Positions 61,461 through 64,000 of a DNA stretch of 64,000 nucleotides are shown piece by piece. The notes beneath the pieces were generated by a model. It was not told the origin of the DNA and did no database searches. It saw nothing but the letters and a program-made list of their open reading frames with translations. This stretch comes from Paenibacillus sp. JNUCC-31 (GTDB taxonomy: Bacteria > Bacillota > Bacilli > Paenibacillales > Paenibacillaceae): NCBI RefSeq assembly GCF_014844075.1, contig NZ_CP062165.1, positions 2,294,001 to 2,358,000 on the forward strand, in the 5' to 3' direction. A program made the translations under genes and the position numbers. Positions within the stretch are counted from its first letter, which is position 1; the number at the start of each line of letters is the position of its first letter.

Positions 61461-62341
61461 GCTTCCACCTCCAATTTCTTGCTGAAATAGACCTGGAGCA
61501 AGGTAATGGTAGCGACCAGGATAAACAGAACAAACGCCTCCGCTTGACCAAGCCCGTAATCACGTGCAAGGAAGGCCTGTTCATACACATGCATCGATAC
61601 CATTTCTGTGCTTTTGAACGGCCCTCCGCTAGTGAGGGAGACATTGAGATCGTAAACCATAAAGCCCCGTTGGAGGGACAGAAAAATGCATACGATAAAC
61701 GACGGTACCATGAGTGGTAACACGATCCGTGCCAGCATCCTGCGGTTGCTTGCTCCATCAATACTGGCCGCTTCCATCACATCCTTAGGCACATTCATCA
61801 GTCCTGCAATATAGATCACCATCATATACCCTGCGTATTGCCAGACAGTAACCACGACAAGTGCCCAGAAAGCCTTGTCCGGGTCGGCTAGCCACGAAGC
61901 TCCGAACAATGGAAGGTTCATTTTCTGACCAGCAAAGACCAGCACTTGATTGAAAATAAATTGCCATATGAAGCCAAGCACAATGCCGCCGACCAGATTG
62001 GGCAGAAAAAAGCCAGCCCGGAACCAGCCTTGCGCCTTCATACCGCGTGTTACCGCATAGGCAAGCAGAAATGCAACCGCATTGGTCAGAACCACGGTAA
62101 TAAATACGTATTCCAGTGTCATCCCGAATGATTTCCAGAACACGGTATCCTTGAAAACGCCAATATAATTGTCCCAGCCCACGAGATTTTGTGTCACGGC
62201 AATGCCATCCCAGTCCGTAAACGTCAGATAGATCCCGTACAAGAACGGAATAATCATGACCGTCGCAAACGCCAAAAGCGTCGGACCAGTGAAGATGAGC
62301 CGGGTGCGCAAACGCGTCCATAATCCTTTTTCGGTCAGCAT
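61457..62341 (-). CDS. Carbohydrate ABC transporter permease, MalF type
   Basis: A 294-residue permease from the ATG at 62341 (GGAGG 6 bases upstream; longer frames to 62422 lack a ribosome site). Six membrane segments and the loop KDVMEAASIDGASNRRMLAR (about 199-218) are present. It forms the importer channel with the overlapping second permease. A hairpin (62483-62514) separates it from the binding protein gene. Confidence 0.93.
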   Translation of the reverse strand: MLTEKGLWTRLRTRLIFTGPTLLAFATVMIIPFLYGIYLTFTDWDGIAVTQNLVGWDNYIGVFKDTVFWKSFGMTLEYVFITVVLTNAVAFLLAYAVTRGMKAQGWFRAGFFLPNLVGGIVLGFIWQFIFNQVLVFAGQKMNLPLFGASWLADPDKAFWALVVVTVWQYAGYMMVIYIAGLMNVPKDVMEAASIDGASNRRMLARIVLPLMVPSFIVCIFLSLQRGFMVYDLNVSLTSGGPFKSTEMVSMHVYEQAFLARDYGLGQAEAFVLFILVATITLLQVYFSKKLEVEA

Positions 62342-62482
62342 CGTCATCCTCCACTCTATCCAAAGGTTTCTATTTAGTTTGCCCGAAGACGACGCAGGCG
62401 CGGAGGTACGCCTCCAGCCCATTCATCTTATCGGGCATATCACTATTTCTACTGTTGTATTTCATTCATAAGGGCCCCGATT

Positions 62483-62514
62483 GGAACAGGGAGGAATAGT
62501 CCTTCCCCTGTTCC
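62483..62514 (-). other. Intercistronic hairpin after the binding-protein gene
   Basis: GGAACAGG (62483-62490) and an inner GAGG pair with CCTTC and CCTGTTCC (62507-62514). No T run follows on the minus strand. It lies 17 bases after the binding-protein stop and probably protects that mRNA segment. Confidence 0.6.
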
Positions 62515-62530
62515 ACGTTGCTACTCCCTT

Positions 62531-63853
62531 TTATTTTACGTTAGTCCAGTACGCCTGGATTTCCTGGGCAAGTCCGTGGCGATCAATGACATCAGCCAAA
62601 TATTTTTGCATAGAAGCGCCTAATTTGGACCAATGATCTGCTGGAAGTGTGCTCATCGATTCCTCAATTTTGCCGGCCTTGATGTATTCACCAATCGACT
62701 TGCCAAGCGGATCAGCCGGTTCAAGGGTAATGTTGCTGAATGCTGGAATAACACTGGCCTGATTCACCAGGAAATCCTGACCTTTGTCCTGATAGACCAT
62801 CCAGTCCAGGAATTTTTTCGCAGCTTCCTGCTGTGCTGGTGTACTTTTCTCCTTGTCTATTAATATGCGCTTGGACACGGCTGCGGAGATTTGTGTGTTG
62901 CCGAAATCTTCCGCATTGTTACTTACCGGAACAGGCAAGAACCCGTACTTCCCATTGGCCGTATCAAAGCTGTGGATCTGTGGCCATGCCCAGTTGCCCT
63001 GAAACCAGATGCCAACCTCGCCTTTGCCAAGCACTTCTGGTCCGCGCTCATACGTTCCAGACAGTGGTGAGGCTTTATCGATGTTATAGGACTTCATCAG
63101 ATCGAACGTATCCATCAGCCCGTTAAAAACAGCATTGGAGGCCAAATCCACCTTGCCTGCCTTCAGGTCGGTAATAAATTGATCTACTTTGGCACGATCT
63201 GGTGATTGTCCGCCATATGCAAGTCCAAGATAGTGAGCTCCAAGCGACCAATCCATTGGCGATACGATTAAGGGCGATTTGCCGATAGCTGTAATCTTTT
63301 TGAACAAATCTTCAAGCTGATCTGTCGTTTGAACCGAGTTCGGATCAAACGTACCACCCACAGCCTGATCCAGCACCTGTTGGTTGTAGATGAATCCATA
63401 TCCTTCAATGGAAAACGGGAAGGCATAATTTTTCCCATCAAATGTTGTAGCTGTGGTGCTATTCTCGACGGCGTCCTTCATCCATTTCTCGGAGGTGAGA
63501 TCCAGGACACGATCCTTGAATTTCTCCACATCTCCCGTATCCAGCATCATCATGGTGGTCGGATTGCCTGATGCATACAACGCTGATGCCTTCTCGAATG
63601 GCGATTGTCCGCTGCCTACGGGTATAATTTCCAGCGAAATATCAGGATTTTCCGTTTGAAAATCCTTCGCAGCCTGCTCCAACTGACTGTTTATTTCTGA
63701 TTTGGAATTAAGAAGTGTAATTTTGACGTTATCACCGGATGTGGTGGAAGCCTCTGTTCCCGTCCCTGACTTTGCACCTCCACATGCCGTAAGAATAACA
63801 ACCATAGCCAAGGATAAAAGCGATAATTTCATCCATTTCTGTTCTGTTCTCAT
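62531..63853 (-). CDS. Sugar ABC transporter substrate-binding lipoprotein (fructoside locus)
   Basis: A 440-residue family 1 solute-binding protein. The signal sequence ends in the lipobox LTACGG (Cys about residue 24), followed by a Gly/Thr-rich linker and the binding domain. ATG at 63853 has GGGGG upstream. It is the first gene of the operon with two permeases and GH32 and probably binds sucrose or fructo-oligosaccharides. Its promoter carries twin operators and a cre box. Confidence 0.93.
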   Translation of the reverse strand: MRTEQKWMKLSLLSLAMVVILTACGGAKSGTGTEASTTSGDNVKITLLNSKSEINSQLEQAAKDFQTENPDISLEIIPVGSGQSPFEKASALYASGNPTTMMMLDTGDVEKFKDRVLDLTSEKWMKDAVENSTTATTFDGKNYAFPFSIEGYGFIYNQQVLDQAVGGTFDPNSVQTTDQLEDLFKKITAIGKSPLIVSPMDWSLGAHYLGLAYGGQSPDRAKVDQFITDLKAGKVDLASNAVFNGLMDTFDLMKSYNIDKASPLSGTYERGPEVLGKGEVGIWFQGNWAWPQIHSFDTANGKYGFLPVPVSNNAEDFGNTQISAAVSKRILIDKEKSTPAQQEAAKKFLDWMVYQDKGQDFLVNQASVIPAFSNITLEPADPLGKSIGEYIKAGKIEESMSTLPADHWSKLGASMQKYLADVIDRHGLAQEIQAYWTNVK

Positions 63854-63882
63854 CTGTCATTGCCCCCGTTCATTAATATAAA

Positions 63883-63896
63883 AGGAACCGCTTACA
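63883..63896 (-). promoter_or_regulatory. cre box of the fructoside operon
   Basis: TGTAAGCGGTTCCT on the minus strand fits the cre pattern at 13 of 14 positions. It lies directly after the -10 region, over the expected transcription start. Confidence 0.7.
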
Positions 63897-63902
63897 AAAT
63901 CG

Positions 63903-63931
63903 ATTATAGTGTCAAAGGTTTGACATGTCAA
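63903..63931 (-). promoter_or_regulatory. Promoter of the fructoside operon
   Basis: Minus-strand -35 TTGACA (63926-63931), exactly 17-bp spacer, -10 TATAAT (63903-63908). The -35 is part of operator 2 and the spacer is operator 1. Confidence 0.9.
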
Positions 63932-63941
63932 TCGTTTGACA
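63910..63941. promoter_or_regulatory. Twin abutting 16-bp operators
   Basis: TGTCAAAGGTTTGACA (63910-63925) is followed without a gap by TGTCAATCGTTTGACA (63926-63941). Both are near-perfect palindromes of the type TGTCAA-4 bases-TTGACA, as bound by LacI-family repressors of sugar operons. Confidence 0.85.
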
Positions 63942-63954
63942 TAAATAAAAATAA

Positions 63955-63985
63955 AAGAACGACCCTCGTTCAGGTCGTCTCTCTC
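63955..63985 (-). terminator. Terminator of the gene entering from the right
   Basis: ACGACC pairs with GGTCGT around 8 bases, and the minus strand continues TCTTTTATTTTTATTT. The stem overlaps the last codons of the partial gene at the window edge. Confidence 0.75.
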
Positions 63986-64000
63986 TCCACCAGTGTAACA
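63970..64000 (-). CDS. C-terminus of a probable LacI family regulator (partial)
   Basis: Only nine codons are visible, reading VTLVERETT and a TGA at 63970-63972. The ending LVERETT resembles the C-termini of LacI repressors, and the position directly upstream of twin LacI-type operators fits. The evidence is short, so the call rests mainly on context. Confidence 0.35.
   Translation of the reverse strand, partial: VTLVERETT

Noticed and set aside
1..64000. tRNA, rRNA, CRISPR arrays, IS elements, prophage genes, defence systems
   Set aside because: None was recognised on reading both strands; short or degenerate examples could be missed without computation.

Overview
The window reads as a stretch of a Gram-positive (Bacillota) chromosome, most likely Paenibacillus or a close relative. 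This is inferred from strong AGGAGG-type ribosome binding sites, several TTG/GTG starts, CcpA-type cre boxes, a Qox-type heme-copper quinol oxidase, YesM/YesN-type two-component regulators with Lpl-type sugar importers, and many ABC importers paired with intracellular glycoside hydrolases. Most genes lie on the minus strand. No rRNA, tRNA, CRISPR array, prophage or IS element was recognised.

Layout. (1) 1-8330: an alpha-glucoside-type locus: a GH65 phosphorylase, a CUT1 ABC importer (binding protein plus two permeases) and a partial six-hairpin glycosidase. It is headed by a LacI repressor with three near-identical palindromic operators. (2) 8460-12420: qoxABCD-type terminal oxidase; a small membrane protein follows at 12733. 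(3) 13250-32030: a second plant-glycan locus with GH1, GH95 and GH2 enzymes, an Lpl-type importer with three tandem paralogous binding proteins, and a YesM/YesN-type kinase and regulator. Three promoters here share one design: TTGACN, 17 bp, TATAAT or TATTAT, then a cre box over the expected start of transcription. (4) 32080-37350: an MFS transporter and a tetR remnant that look like the two sides of one deletion, OsmC, an amino-acid ABC importer and a TetR regulator. (5) 37526-44710: UppP, a thioredoxin-like protein, an aldo/keto reductase, phosphoglycerate mutase, a CtaM-type oxidase assembly protein, a CPA2 antiporter preceded by two tandem terminators, and a frameshifted gene. (6) 44840-53950: an operon of response regulator, histidine kinase, PssA and DedA; PdxK; a response regulator/kinase/ABC module; and DegV. 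(7) 54250-59052: an ABC-2 exporter on the plus strand and a hydrolase plus MerR operon behind a 22-bp perfect palindrome in an overlong promoter spacer. (8) 59066-64000: a fructan/sucrose locus (GH32 plus CUT1 importer). Its promoter carries two abutting 16-bp operators that fill the space between -35 and -10, and the C-terminus of a probable LacI regulator enters at the window edge.

Together, the three sugar loci import oligosaccharides and cleave them inside the cell: none of the fully visible glycosidases has a visible signal peptide. Each is governed by a local sensor (LacI, the YesMN-type pair, or the probable LacI at the edge). cre boxes, implying global CcpA control, were seen at the second and third loci. 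No single feature is clearly a new defence or mobile system. The most unusual points are the tandem-terminator leader of the antiporter, the triplicated binding proteins with cloned promoter design, the two-component system joined to phospholipid genes, and the tetR/MFS deletion scar.
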